From Catellatospora bangladeshensis (GTDB lineage: Bacteria; Actinomycetota; Actinomycetes; Mycobacteriales; Micromonosporaceae), in assembly GCF_016862575.1 (NCBI RefSeq), contig NZ_BONF01000043.1, positions 1 to 64,000 of the forward strand: a stretch of 64,000 nt of DNA, read 5' to 3'. Within the stretch, counting starts at the first letter, position 1, and each line of letters starts with the position of its first letter. Position numbers and translations under genes: made by a program. Below the pieces are notes generated by a model, which was not told where the DNA came from, did no database searches, and saw nothing but the letters and a program-made list of their open reading frames with translations. Shown in pieces: positions 42,798 through 50,796 of this stretch.

Positions 42798-42992
42798 ATG
42801 ACGTCAGTTCAGGCCGCGACCTGGCGAAAGAGCAGCCGCTGCGACTCGGTGACGTGTGTGGAGGTCGCCGTGTTCCCGGGGGCCGTCGGCTTGCGCGACT
42901 CCACGGATCCGCTGCAGCACCTGATGCTGTCGCCGGAGTCGTTTCAGGCCCTCATCGAGGGTGTGAAGGCCGGTGAGTTCGATCTAGCCTAG
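42798..42992 (+). CDS. DUF397 protein
   Basis: The 64-residue protein carries the DUF397 pattern: WRKSSRCDSVTCVEVA, a Gly-LRDS segment, and the F-ali-GVKAGEFDL tail. It is the expected small partner of the divergent XRE-DUF5753 regulator, with which such proteins are thought to interact. ATG 42798 has CGGAGCGAAG upstream as a ribosome-binding site. Its last 9 bases overlap the 3-prime end of the convergent DUF6082-like gene. Confidence 0.88.
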   Translation: MTSVQAATWRKSSRCDSVTCVEVAVFPGAVGLRDSTDPLQHLMLSPESFQALIEGVKAGEFDLA

Positions 42993-43682
42993 GTCGGCTT
43001 CTCGGCCGGCATCGTCGCCCCTGGCGGGTGGTGGTGCCGGCTCGTTCGTCTCCATGGTCGGCGCGTCCAGGCTGTCCTCCGCTGCCGCTGCCGCGGCCGT
43101 TCGCCATTGCTCATTGACGATCCGTACGAACATTCGCTCCATTCGCAACCTGCTGCCGGTCGCGTAGGCCGGGCGTGCCTGCGGCCACCACGCGCGTGCC
43201 TCAGGACTCCGAAAGATGATCTCCATCTGGAGCCGTAGCGCGTCGGGAGAGATGTCCTCGGTGAAGTAGCTGGATCGGAGATACATGAACATCATGTTGC
43301 GGTAGATCGAGCGCCGCCAGGTGGCCACCTGGTCCGCGCTCGCGTCCGGGGGTAGCGACGAGTTCAGAGTCGGGTCATCCAGTTGGAGTTTCATCAGCTC
43401 GAACTGCATGGAGCGCGCCGCATCCTGCTGGCCGACGCGGGCCTGCCTCAAGCTGACGGCGATGGACAGCACGATTCCGATCAGCGCGAACGAGGAGAGG
43501 ATCGCGGACGCTGCGCCGTAGGTCTGGCCGACGTCACTGAGCAGAGACCAGTCGCCCGACATCACTTTGGTCGCGGTCTCGAGAAGCAGGGGCGACAGGA
43601 GCACCACGGCGATGAGTGCCGCCGTCGTGAGCAGTGAAAGTGCATAGCTTGCAGGCAGCTTTGCCGAACCACGCCTCAGCAT
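42984..43682 (-). CDS. DUF6082-like membrane protein
   Basis: The 232-residue protein has two hydrophobic helices (about 15-36 and 54-75). A cytosolic domain follows, with MQFELMKLQLDDP, YRNMMFMYLRSSYFTEDIS and EARAWWPQARPAY. These resemble the DUF6082 proteins of Streptomyces relatives, whose function is unknown. The Pro/Ala-rich C-terminus is variable. It overlaps the DUF397 gene tail-to-tail by 9 bases. Base composition is slightly less GC-rich than that of the housekeeping genes around it. Confidence 0.7.
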   Translation of the reverse strand: MLRRGSAKLPASYALSLLTTAALIAVVLLSPLLLETATKVMSGDWSLLSDVGQTYGAASAILSSFALIGIVLSIAVSLRQARVGQQDAARSMQFELMKLQLDDPTLNSSLPPDASADQVATWRRSIYRNMMFMYLRSSYFTEDISPDALRLQMEIIFRSPEARAWWPQARPAYATGSRLRMERMFVRIVNEQWRTAAAAAAEDSLDAPTMETNEPAPPPARGDDAGREADLG

Positions 43683-43752
43683 CGATCCATGGTGACGAAT
43701 GGAACGACTTGCGTCAACGGGCTATGACTGCCTGCGTGCAGGCAGTGAGCGG

Positions 43753-44517
43753 CTAGTGCATCGCGTTGCCCGCGATGGTCCACAGCCGCAGGGCGGCCTC
43801 GCGGGCACTGGGCCGCGCCGAGGACTTCTTGTCCATGCAGGCGCGGCACAGGTCCGAGACGGCCTGCGGCAGCCCCGGCACAGCGAGCACCGGCGTGGGC
43901 GCGAGGTGGCGCAGCGCGGCGGTCTCCTGCGGGCTGCGCCGCGGCCCGGCGTACGGCGACTTGCCGGTCAACGACGTGTAGAGCAGCGCGCCCAGGGCGT
44001 ACACGTCGTCGGCGGGGCTGGCGAACGTCGGCGTGCCGGCGCCGATCAGCTCGGCCAGCCCGAAGTCGACCACCTTCGGGCCCTTCGTGGTCAGCATGAC
44101 GTTGCCCGGGGTCAGATCGCGGTGCACGACGCCGCGGCGGTGCGCGACGGCGAGCACGTCCGCCGCGGTGGCCGCGACCCGGACCGCACCGGTCCACGGC
44201 AGCGGGCCGTCGGCCAGCACGTCCATCAGCGCCTCGCCGCTGAGCAGCTCCAGCGCCAGGAAGCCGAAGTCGCGGCCGTCCGGGCCGGTCTCCACACCCA
44301 CGTCGATCACCTTGGGCACGTGCGGGTGACGCAGCCGGTCGGTCATCGCCGCCTCGTGCCGGATCAGACGGGAGTAGTGGCTGTCGACCACCTTGACCGC
44401 GAGCCGGGCGCCCTTGGCGGCGTCCACCGCCTGGTACACAGTGGAGACTCCGCCCCGGGCGAGTGGCCTGGTCAGCACGTATCGCCCGGCGAGCGCCGTG
44501 CCGATGGGGACATCCAC
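43753..44517 (-). CDS. Soluble serine/threonine protein kinase
   Basis: The 254-residue protein is a minimal Hanks-type kinase. It has a glycine loop ARGGVSTVY (about 20-28), catalytic Lys42, Glu55, HRDLTPGN with Asp134 and Asn139, and DFG with Asp151. There is no transmembrane helix or extracellular sensor, unlike PknB. The activation loop is short. The start is set at GTG 44517, since the longer open frame would run into the neighbouring nuclease gene. Its targets are unknown. Confidence 0.85.
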   Translation of the reverse strand: MDVPIGTALAGRYVLTRPLARGGVSTVYQAVDAAKGARLAVKVVDSHYSRLIRHEAAMTDRLRHPHVPKVIDVGVETGPDGRDFGFLALELLSGEALMDVLADGPLPWTGAVRVAATAADVLAVAHRRGVVHRDLTPGNVMLTTKGPKVVDFGLAELIGAGTPTFASPADDVYALGALLYTSLTGKSPYAGPRRSPQETAALRHLAPTPVLAVPGLPQAVSDLCRACMDKKSSARPSAREAALRLWTIAGNAMH

Positions 44518-44584
44518 GGGCGGGATTCTTCCGCAATTGCACGCGCAAAGCCATGACGCGAACTTCAAATCTTCGCTAAAAGGT

Positions 44585-45172
44585 TCACGGGCCCTCGCAA
44601 CTACCCCAGAGCCCGCGCCGTGCGGTACGGGCGGCGGCGACGGCGGCGCCGATGTCGGCCTGGTGGGTGAGGTTGGGGCGGATCGCCAGCTCGCGCACCG
44701 CGCCACGGGCGGCCAGCTCGCCGTTGACGAAGCGGCCGTCGGCGGTCCAGGCGTAGACGAGGTAGCGCTGGTAGGAGTCGCGCCGCTCGGCGTCGGGCAG
44801 CACCCACAGGCGGCCGCCGGGCGGGGCGAGCCGTTGCAGCTCGGTGCGGGCGGATTCGGCCCAGCACTGCGGGCCGCCGTCGGCGCCGTGCAGCTCGGGC
44901 GCGTCGATGCCGAGCAGCCGCAGCTGGGCGTCCCCGGCGGTGTCGATCACCGGCCCCGGCGCGGCGACGCTTACCTGGAGCGAGTCGCCGTCCAGCGGGA
45001 AGCCCACCCGCACCTCCTGGGCACCGGTGGGCGGCCGGCCGGTGCTCCGCTGGTCCGTCTGCGGACGCAGGGTCCACCAGAGCCAGCCGGCGGCGGCGAG
45101 CAGCAGCACGACCAGCCAGAACGCCGTCGCGCGGAGTTCGCGGCGGCGCGCGGTGCGCCGTACCCCCGCCAC
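44585..45172 (-). CDS. Membrane-anchored thermonuclease-family protein
   Basis: The product is about 195 residues. It has a basic N-terminus, one transmembrane helix (about 16-33) and a staphylococcal-nuclease-like domain. Visible are DGDSLQV, LRLLGIDAPEL and a YLVYAWTADGRFVNGELAARG segment. A single free Cys lies in the GGPQCWAESA loop and another near the C-terminus. SNase domains cleave nucleic acids in a Ca-dependent way, and this one would face outward. The start is uncertain. GTG 45172 is chosen, while a TTG at 45256 would overlap the ohr operator. Confidence 0.75.
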   Translation of the reverse strand: MAGVRRTARRRELRATAFWLVVLLLAAAGWLWWTLRPQTDQRSTGRPPTGAQEVRVGFPLDGDSLQVSVAAPGPVIDTAGDAQLRLLGIDAPELHGADGGPQCWAESARTELQRLAPPGGRLWVLPDAERRDSYQRYLVYAWTADGRFVNGELAARGAVRELAIRPNLTHQADIGAAVAAARTARRGLWGSCEGP

Positions 45173-45241
45173 CGGCTCATCGTCGCACCGGCCGCACCGA
45201 TGCTCGGGCCGATTCGGTTCGGTGATTCTGATCGCACACGT

Positions 45242-45261
45242 TTTAATTGTGTACAACTAAA
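45242..45261. promoter_or_regulatory. OhrR-type operator
   Basis: TTTAATTG (45242-45249) and CAACTAAA (45254-45261) form an 8-4-8 inverted repeat with one mismatch around TGTA. This fits the TACAATT/AATTGTA-like operators of OhrR repressors. It lies 21 bases before the ohr start codon. Confidence 0.7.
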
Positions 45262-45282
45262 ATCCTGGCTAGCGTCGGGGGC

Positions 45283-45696
45283 ATGACTCCTCTCTACACA
45301 GCGGTGGCGACCGCTACCGGTGACGGCCGTGACGGGAAGGTGCGCAGCTCGGACGGGCTGCTGGAGACCGCCGTGGCGACCCCGGCCGAGCTGGGCGGCG
45401 CCGGCGGGGCCACCAACCCCGAGCAGCTCTTCGCCGCGGGTTACGCCGCGTGCTTCCACTCCGCGCTGCGGGTCGTGGCCCGGCGGGCCAAGGTCGAGCC
45501 GGGTGACACCGAGGTGACCGCGCGGGTCGGCATCGGCCGCGCCGGAGCCGGGTTCGGGCTCGCGGTGACCTTGGAGATCACCATGCCGGGCCTGCCCGCC
45601 GACACCGCCCGGCAGCTGGTCGAGGCCGCGCACCAGGTCTGCCCCTACTCGAACGCGACCCGCGGCAACATCGACGTGCAACTCGTGCTTCGCTGA
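45283..45696 (+). CDS. ohr: Organic hydroperoxide resistance protein
   Basis: The 137-residue Ohr/OsmC-family thiol peroxidase has catalytic Cys57 (YAACFHSAL) and Cys120 (VCPYSNATRGN). It reduces organic hydroperoxides using lipoyl-type reductants. ATG 45283 gives the normal family length. It is followed 4 bases later by ohrR and preceded by an OhrR-like operator, so the pair is autoregulated and induced by organic peroxides. Confidence 0.95.
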   Translation: MTPLYTAVATATGDGRDGKVRSSDGLLETAVATPAELGGAGGATNPEQLFAAGYAACFHSALRVVARRAKVEPGDTEVTARVGIGRAGAGFGLAVTLEITMPGLPADTARQLVEAAHQVCPYSNATRGNIDVQLVLR

Positions 45697-45700
45697 GACC

Positions 45701-46171
45701 ATGACCGCCCACGTGCCCGACGAGACCGATCTCGACCTGCGTAAGCAGGTCTGCTTCGCGCTGTACGCGGCCAGCCGCGCGCTGACCGCGCTCTACCGGC
45801 CGGTGCTGGACCGGCTCGGCCTGACCTACCCGCAGTACCTGGTCATGCTGGTGCTGTGGGAGCGGGGGGACACCTCGGTCAAGGCGCTGGGCACGTCGCT
45901 GGAACTCGACTCGGGCACACTGTCGCCGCTGCTCAAGCGGCTGGAGGCGGCCGGGCTGGTGACCCGGGCCCGCGACCCACGCGACGAGCGCTCGGTCCTG
46001 ATCAGCCTCACCACCGCCGGCGACGACCTGCGCACGCAGGCCGCCGGCATCCCGCGGGCCATCGCCGAGGCCACCGGCGTGCCCGCCGACAAGCTCGCCG
46101 ACCTGCGCGACACGCTGCGCATGATCACCCAGGCGGCCCACACGGCCGCCGAGGACAAGGAGACGACGTGA
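45701..46171 (+). CDS. ohrR: Organic hydroperoxide-sensing repressor OhrR
   Basis: The 156-residue MarR-family protein has the redox-sensing Cys18 in KQVCFALYAASR and the conserved tyrosines of LYAASRALTALY and TYPQYL. The helix-turn-helix and wing follow (LELDSGTLSPLLKRLE, DPRDERSVLISLT). These match B. subtilis OhrR residue by residue around the sensor site. Oxidation of the cysteine releases it from DNA. It follows ohr by 4 bases and overlaps the oxidoreductase gene (GTGA). Confidence 0.95.
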   Translation: MTAHVPDETDLDLRKQVCFALYAASRALTALYRPVLDRLGLTYPQYLVMLVLWERGDTSVKALGTSLELDSGTLSPLLKRLEAAGLVTRARDPRDERSVLISLTTAGDDLRTQAAGIPRAIAEATGVPADKLADLRDTLRMITQAAHTAAEDKETT

Positions 46172-47160
46172 CCACCGGACGTGAGATCCACCTGGCGTCC
46201 CGCCCGCAGGGCGTACCCACCCCGGACAACTTCCGCCTCGTCGAGGTCGACGTGCCCGCTCCCGCCGAGGGGCAGGTGAAGGTGCGCAACCTCGTCATGT
46301 CGGTCGACCCGTACATGCGCGGGCGGATGAACGACGTCAAGTCGTACGTGCCGCCGTTCCAGGTCGGCGCGGCGCTCGACGGCGGCGCCGTGGGCGAGGT
46401 CGCCGAGTCCGCCTCGCCCGACCTCAAGCCCGGTGACCTGGTGCTGCACGGCTACGGCTGGCGCGACTGGGTGGTCGGGGACGCGCGCCGCTTCCGCCGC
46501 CTGGAGCCCGTCGCGCCGCCGAGCGCGTTCCTCGGCGTGCTCGGCATGCCGGGCCTGACCGCGTACGTGGGGCTGCTCGACATCGCCGCGATGAAGCCGG
46601 GCGACACCGTGTTCGTGTCCGGCGCGGCGGGCGCGGTCGGCAGCCTGGCCGGGCAGCTCGCCAAGCTCAAGGGCGCCGGGCGGGTCGTCGGCAGCGCGGG
46701 CAGCGCCGCCAAGGTGGCCTACCTGACCGAGGAGCTGGGCTTCGACGCCGCCTTCAACTACCGCGACGGCGACCTGGCCGGGCAGCTCAAGCAGGCCGCG
46801 CCCGGCGGGGTGGACGTGTACTTCGACAACGTCGGCGGCGACCACCTCACCGCGGCCATCAGCCGGGCCAACGTGGGCGCCCGGATGGCCATCTGCGGTG
46901 CGATCGCCGGGTACAACGAGCCCGTGCCGGGCCCGGACAACATGATGATGCTGATCGGCAAGCGGCTCACCCTGCGCGGCTTCATCGTCAGCGACCACGA
47001 GGACCGCATGCCGGACCTGATCCGCGAGGTCGGCGCCTGGTACGCCGAGGGGCGGATCAAGGCGCCGGAGACCTTCGTGGCCGGGCTGGAGAACGCGCCG
47101 GAGGCGTTCCTGGGCCTGCTGCGCGGCGACAACACCGGCAAGATGCTGGTCAACCTCTGA
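46168..47160 (+). CDS. NADP-dependent medium-chain oxidoreductase (YfmJ/CurA type)
   Basis: The 330-residue zinc-free MDR enzyme resembles prostaglandin reductases and curcumin reductase. It has MSVDPYMRGRM near residue 45, the nucleotide-binding SGAAGAVGS at about 150, and a C-terminal AFLGLLRGDNTGKMLV. Such enzymes reduce the double bond of alpha,beta-unsaturated ketones and aldehydes. GTG 46168 overlaps the ohrR stop codon and follows an AAGGAGA ribosome-binding site. Co-expression with ohr-ohrR suggests detoxification of lipid-peroxide breakdown products (inference). Confidence 0.9.
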   Translation: MTTGREIHLASRPQGVPTPDNFRLVEVDVPAPAEGQVKVRNLVMSVDPYMRGRMNDVKSYVPPFQVGAALDGGAVGEVAESASPDLKPGDLVLHGYGWRDWVVGDARRFRRLEPVAPPSAFLGVLGMPGLTAYVGLLDIAAMKPGDTVFVSGAAGAVGSLAGQLAKLKGAGRVVGSAGSAAKVAYLTEELGFDAAFNYRDGDLAGQLKQAAPGGVDVYFDNVGGDHLTAAISRANVGARMAICGAIAGYNEPVPGPDNMMMLIGKRLTLRGFIVSDHEDRMPDLIREVGAWYAEGRIKAPETFVAGLENAPEAFLGLLRGDNTGKMLVNL

Positions 47161-47220
47161 CGTCCCAGGCCGTGGGCCACGGGGCATCGCGCAGCGGCAC
47201 CGGTCACTAGGATTCCCCGG

Positions 47221-47283
47221 GTGACGATCACCGCTGCGGCCCCGGCGTGGACGCCCGGCCGGCCCGCTCCGCGGGACCACTGA
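47221..47283 (+). CDS. Putative 20-residue leader peptide
   Basis: An open frame of 20 codons (GTG 47221 to TGA 47283) starts 7 bases after TAGGAT (47208-47213), the spacing seen at leaderless genes in this window. Its stop codon is 4 bases before the GTG of the M16 protease gene, which has only a weak ribosome-binding site. Translation of the short frame could deliver ribosomes to the protease. The peptide itself has no recognisable features. Confidence 0.4.
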   Translation: MTITAAAPAWTPGRPAPRDH

Positions 47284-47286
47284 GCC

Positions 47287-48789
47287 GTGCTGCGTACCAC
47301 CGAGGTCGACGGTGTGCCCGCGCTCATCGCGCCGTCCGCCGGCGCGATGAGCGCGGGGCTCATGTTCCGGGTCGGCCAGGCCGACGAGACGCTGGCCGAA
47401 CACGGCGTCACCCACCTGGTGGAGCACCTGGCGCTGCACGACAGCGGGCTGTCCGACCACCACTACAACGGCGAGACCTCGTCCGTCTACACGCACTTCC
47501 ACCTGCGCGGCAGCGAGTCCGATGTGGTGGGCTTCCTCGGCCGGGTCTGCGCGGCCCTGTCCGCCCTGCCGATGTACCGGCTGAAGACGGAGAAGGAGAT
47601 CCTGCGCACCGAGAGCCGCACCCGCGGCCCGCTGCCCGGCCTGCCGCTGCGGCGCTACGGGGCGCAGGGCTACGGCCTGCCCGGCTGCCCCGAGTGGGGA
47701 CTGGCCCGGCTCGGACCCGACGACCTGCGGCGCTGGGTCGCCCGCTGGTTCACCCGGCAGAACGCGGTGCTCTGGATCGCGGGCGGGGACGTGCCCGCCG
47801 GGCTGCGGCTGCGGCTGCCCGACGGCGCGCGCCGCCCGGTGCCGCCGGCCGCAGCCGTGCTGCCGCGGCTGCCCGCCTACTACCCCGGTGACGGGACCGG
47901 CGTGCTGTCGAGCGCGGTCGTTCGGCGCAGCACCGCCGCCAGCGTCTACTCCGGCGTGCTGGAGCGGGAGCTGTACCGCGACCTGCGCCAGGAGGGCGGG
48001 CACTCGTACACGGCCTCGTCGTCGTACGAGCCGCGCGGCGACGGGTACGCGACGGTGACCGCGTACGCCGACGCGCTGCCGGAGAAGCAGGACGCCGTGC
48101 TCGGCGGGTTCACCGAGGTGCTGGCGCGGATGCGGCGCGGCGAGCTGGACCCGCGCAGCGTCACCGCCGTACGCACCAAGGCGCTGGAGAATCTGAACCA
48201 CCCGGAGATCGAGGCGACCCGCCTGCCCGGCCACGCCCTCAACCTGCTCACCGGGCAGCGTCACCTGCCCGTGGACGAGCTGCGCGCGGAGCTCGCCGCG
48301 GTCACCGACGAGCAGGTGCACGCCGTCGCCGCCGAGGCCGCCGGGACCACGCTGCTACAGGTGCCCCGAGGCGCCGCCGCCCCGGCCGGGTTCGCGCCCG
48401 CCCCGACGTCGTCCCCGGCCGAGGTCGCCGGCCGCCGGTACGCGCCGCGGGACGCGGCCGCCGCGCGCCTGGTCATCGGGCCGGACGCGGTCGGCATCAC
48501 CCGGCCCGGCTCGCGGATCACCGTCCGCTACCGCGAGTGCGCCGCGCTGCTGGCCTGGCCCGACGGCGCGCGGCGGCTCATCGGGTACGACGGCGTCACG
48601 CTGCACCTGGAACCGGCGCTGTGGTCGGTGCCGGACGCGGCGCTGGCCGCCGTCGACGCGGGAGTCGCGGCCGCCCGGCACATCCCGATGCCACCCCGCG
48701 ATCCGGACGGCATCCCGCGCAACGCGCCCGCCGTGGCGTCCGGGCCGATGCGCCGCCTGCTCGCGAACGCCCGCCTGTTCCTTTCCTGA
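47287..48789 (+). CDS. M16-family zinc protease-like protein with C-terminal extension
   Basis: The 500-residue protein has the inverted zinc motif H43-L-V-E-H47 in VTHLVEHLALH. Glu109 in EKEILRTES lies in the helix expected to supply the third ligand. The usual M16 domains follow (LREGG-like RQEGGHSYTASSSYEP). The last 100 residues (about 400-500) form a separate segment with IGPDAVGITRPG and IGYDGVTLHLEP, resembling a PH-like fold. It is cytoplasmic with no signal peptide. GTG 47287 is the start. The substrate is unknown. A strong terminator follows. Confidence 0.85.
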   Translation: MLRTTEVDGVPALIAPSAGAMSAGLMFRVGQADETLAEHGVTHLVEHLALHDSGLSDHHYNGETSSVYTHFHLRGSESDVVGFLGRVCAALSALPMYRLKTEKEILRTESRTRGPLPGLPLRRYGAQGYGLPGCPEWGLARLGPDDLRRWVARWFTRQNAVLWIAGGDVPAGLRLRLPDGARRPVPPAAAVLPRLPAYYPGDGTGVLSSAVVRRSTAASVYSGVLERELYRDLRQEGGHSYTASSSYEPRGDGYATVTAYADALPEKQDAVLGGFTEVLARMRRGELDPRSVTAVRTKALENLNHPEIEATRLPGHALNLLTGQRHLPVDELRAELAAVTDEQVHAVAAEAAGTTLLQVPRGAAAPAGFAPAPTSSPAEVAGRRYAPRDAAAARLVIGPDAVGITRPGSRITVRYRECAALLAWPDGARRLIGYDGVTLHLEPALWSVPDAALAAVDAGVAAARHIPMPPRDPDGIPRNAPAVASGPMRRLLANARLFLS

Positions 48790-48804
48790 TCCTTCGTGAT
48801 CCTT

Positions 48805-48843
48805 CGCGGTGCGAAGCTCCCGCCGGGGGAGCTTCGCACCGCG
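48805..48843. terminator. Bidirectional terminator between convergent genes
   Basis: A perfect 16-bp stem (48805-48820 with 48828-48843) and a 7-base loop lie between the M16 gene and the convergent DUF4190 gene. Confidence 0.85.
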
Positions 48844-48854
48844 GGCGGTCAGCC

Positions 48855-49832
48855 CTAGATGGAGCCGGTGCGCGGCGGGTCGAAGCTCGCCACGCAGGTC
48901 ACCAGCCGGTCGGACTTGAGCCGCCAGCTCTCGTCCGTCGGGTAGAGGAAGTAGGTGTCCACCGACGCGTCGTCGGCCGCCTCCGGCGCGTAGCTCTCCA
49001 GCAACGTGCCGCAGCGCTCCTCGGCCTCCTTCTGGATCGCGTCCAGGCCCGGGTAGGTGGAGCCGGTGAGCCGGAACTCGGCGTACACCTCGCCGTCGTG
49101 CGGGGCCGAGCAGGCGACCACCGGCAGCGACTCGATCTCCTCGTCGTCCTCCAGCGCGTTCAGGCAGTCGCCGATCTGCAGCGAGTGCACCGAGGTGTCG
49201 TCGCCGGTGGTCGTCGGGCTGCCGCTGCTCGGCGTGTCGTCGAACGCGATCGCCAGGCCCACGGCGGTGCAGATGCCGGCCAGCCACAGGCCGCTGATGA
49301 CCAGGCCTGCGATGGCCATGCCGCGGCCGGTCTGGTTGCGCTTCTTGATCTGGGACAGCGCCACGATGCCGAAGATGACGCTGAGCAGGATGCCGCCGAG
49401 GATGCCGAGGACGAGCGAGGCGATGGCGAAGCCGTTGGTCCCGCCCGCGCCCGGCGGCTGCTGGAACGGCACGCCGTAGCCGGCCGGCGGGGTGTGGTAC
49501 GGCGGGGTCGACTGCGGGGCGCCGTACACCGGCGGCACCGACTGGGGCGCACCGTACGACGGCGGGACGGACTGCGGTGCGCCGTACGACGGGGGCACCG
49601 ACTGGGGCGCGCTGTAGGGCGGGGACGACTGCGGTGCGCCGTAGGGTGTGGCCGGCGGGGTGGCGCCGTACGGCGGCTGCGGCGGGACCGGGGCGTACGG
49701 GTCGGCGGGCGCGGCGTACGGGGACGCGGGCTGCGCGTACGGGTCAGCCGACGGGTAGGACGGCGTGACCGGCGGCGGTGCGAGCGGGTCCTGGTACGGC
49801 TGGGGGTTCTGGTCTGGCGAGGGGTAGGTCAC
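48855..49832 (-). CDS. DUF4190/septum-formation-family membrane protein
   Basis: The 325-residue protein has a Pro/Tyr/Gln-rich cytosolic N-terminus (about 1-130). It includes about five tandem copies of a 10-residue unit such as YGAPQSVPPS. Two transmembrane helices of DUF4190 type follow (about 133-160 and 172-200). An extracytoplasmic domain begins VHSLQIGDCL and has CSAPHDGEVYAEF, typical of the actinobacterial septum-formation (Septum_form) family. The domain has four cysteines likely paired as disulfides. The gene at 49896-50519 encodes a related domain, so the pair is a local duplication. Confidence 0.82.
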   Translation of the reverse strand: MTYPSPDQNPQPYQDPLAPPPVTPSYPSADPYAQPASPYAAPADPYAPVPPQPPYGATPPATPYGAPQSSPPYSAPQSVPPSYGAPQSVPPSYGAPQSVPPVYGAPQSTPPYHTPPAGYGVPFQQPPGAGGTNGFAIASLVLGILGGILLSVIFGIVALSQIKKRNQTGRGMAIAGLVISGLWLAGICTAVGLAIAFDDTPSSGSPTTTGDDTSVHSLQIGDCLNALEDDEEIESLPVVACSAPHDGEVYAEFRLTGSTYPGLDAIQKEAEERCGTLLESYAPEAADDASVDTYFLYPTDESWRLKSDRLVTCVASFDPPRTGSI

Positions 49833-49895
49833 CGCCGGAAGCTACCACTCACCCCCGTCGCTCCCGACAGGATTCCTGCGCCGGCCGCGATGTGC

Positions 49896-50519
49896 TCACA
49901 CCGCGACGCCCGGCGACGCGGGCGCGGGCTGGGAGACGCCGCTCAGGGAGCCGACACGAAGCTCGTGATCGGTGGCCATGCAGACGACCTGCTGGGTCGG
50001 ATCGGCCCACTGTTCCTCACTCAGCAGGATGAACGCGACGTCGAAAGCCGGGTCGTCCGCGTACCGGGGCGCGTATCGCCGGAACCTCTCCTGGCAGCGC
50101 TCATGGTTCCCCTCCGGCGCCACCCCCTCCCCGGGGAAGTCGCCGACCGGCCGGAACGTGCCGACGATCTCGAACTCGTGCGGCTGCGTGCACGGCACCA
50201 TCGGCAGCACGGTCCGGTCGCCGGTGTGGACGATCCGCTCCACACAGTCGCCGACCCGCAGGTGACCGACCTCGATCCGGTCCGCTGCGGGACTCGGCTC
50301 CGGAGCCGTCTGCCGGAAGTCGGCCGGATTCCGCACCCGGTCGGGGACCAGCACGATCGCGCCGACGCCGGCCATCAGGCAGACCGCGACGGCGATCAGG
50401 CCGGCGCGCTTCGCGGTGCTCATCGGAGCCTCCTCCGGCACCCGGAGCAGCCCGATCTCGTCAGGGCGGGTCGAGGGAACGGGCGCCTGCGGCTGCGGAG
50501 CGCTCGGAGCATCGGACAT
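49896..50519 (-). CDS. Septum-formation-family membrane protein
   Basis: The 207-residue protein has a Pro-rich N-terminus, one transmembrane helix (about 37-58) and an extracytoplasmic domain. The domain has LRVGDCVERI, VPCTQPHEFEIVGTF, RCQERF and QQVVCMATD. The same Cys pattern and the His-Glu motif occur in the DUF4190 protein next door, and both fit the Septum_form family. The cellular role is inferred from family name only. It lies 63 bases upstream of its paralogue on the same strand. Confidence 0.8.
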   Translation of the reverse strand: MSDAPSAPQPQAPVPSTRPDEIGLLRVPEEAPMSTAKRAGLIAVAVCLMAGVGAIVLVPDRVRNPADFRQTAPEPSPAADRIEVGHLRVGDCVERIVHTGDRTVLPMVPCTQPHEFEIVGTFRPVGDFPGEGVAPEGNHERCQERFRRYAPRYADDPAFDVAFILLSEEQWADPTQQVVCMATDHELRVGSLSGVSQPAPASPGVAV

Positions 50520-50578
50520 GGCGCGGGATGCTACCGAACGCGGGCAACCGGGGTGGGCCGTACAGCCGGCTTACAGAA

Positions 50579-50655
50579 TGGTGCGCCCGGCAGGACTCGA
50601 ACCTGCGACCTGAGGATTAGAAGGCCCCTGCTCTATCCAGCTGAGCTACGAGCGC
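50579..50655 (-). tRNA. tRNA-Arg(TCT)
   Basis: Read on the minus strand, the acceptor stem GCGCTCG pairs with CGGGCGC (one G-U). The D-arm, anticodon loop CTTCTAA with anticodon TCT, and T-arm GCAGG-TTCGAGT-CCTGC are complete. CCA is encoded at the 3-prime end (50579-50581). The top of the anticodon stem has a C-U mismatch. No integrase or attachment duplication is seen beside it. Confidence 0.93.
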
Positions 50656-50796
50656 GCGACTTGAAGGCTACCGTGCGGGACGGCCGGTGTGATCGGCTAC
50701 CCGGCGGAAGTTGACCACGATCCTAGGGCACCGACACGCCGCCGAACACTGACTTAAGTTCATGATCAACGGGGTGTCGGGTGGGGCGGGGGCGGG

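Noticed and set aside
43753-44706. 63-residue N-terminal extension of the kinase
   Set aside because: It would overlap the upstream nuclease gene by more than 100 bases and encodes no domain. GTG 44517 begins right before the kinase fold.
50579-50655. tRNA-Arg as a prophage or ICE attachment site
   Set aside because: No integrase, excisionase or duplicated 3-prime tRNA end is visible on either side, and the neighbours are ordinary genes.
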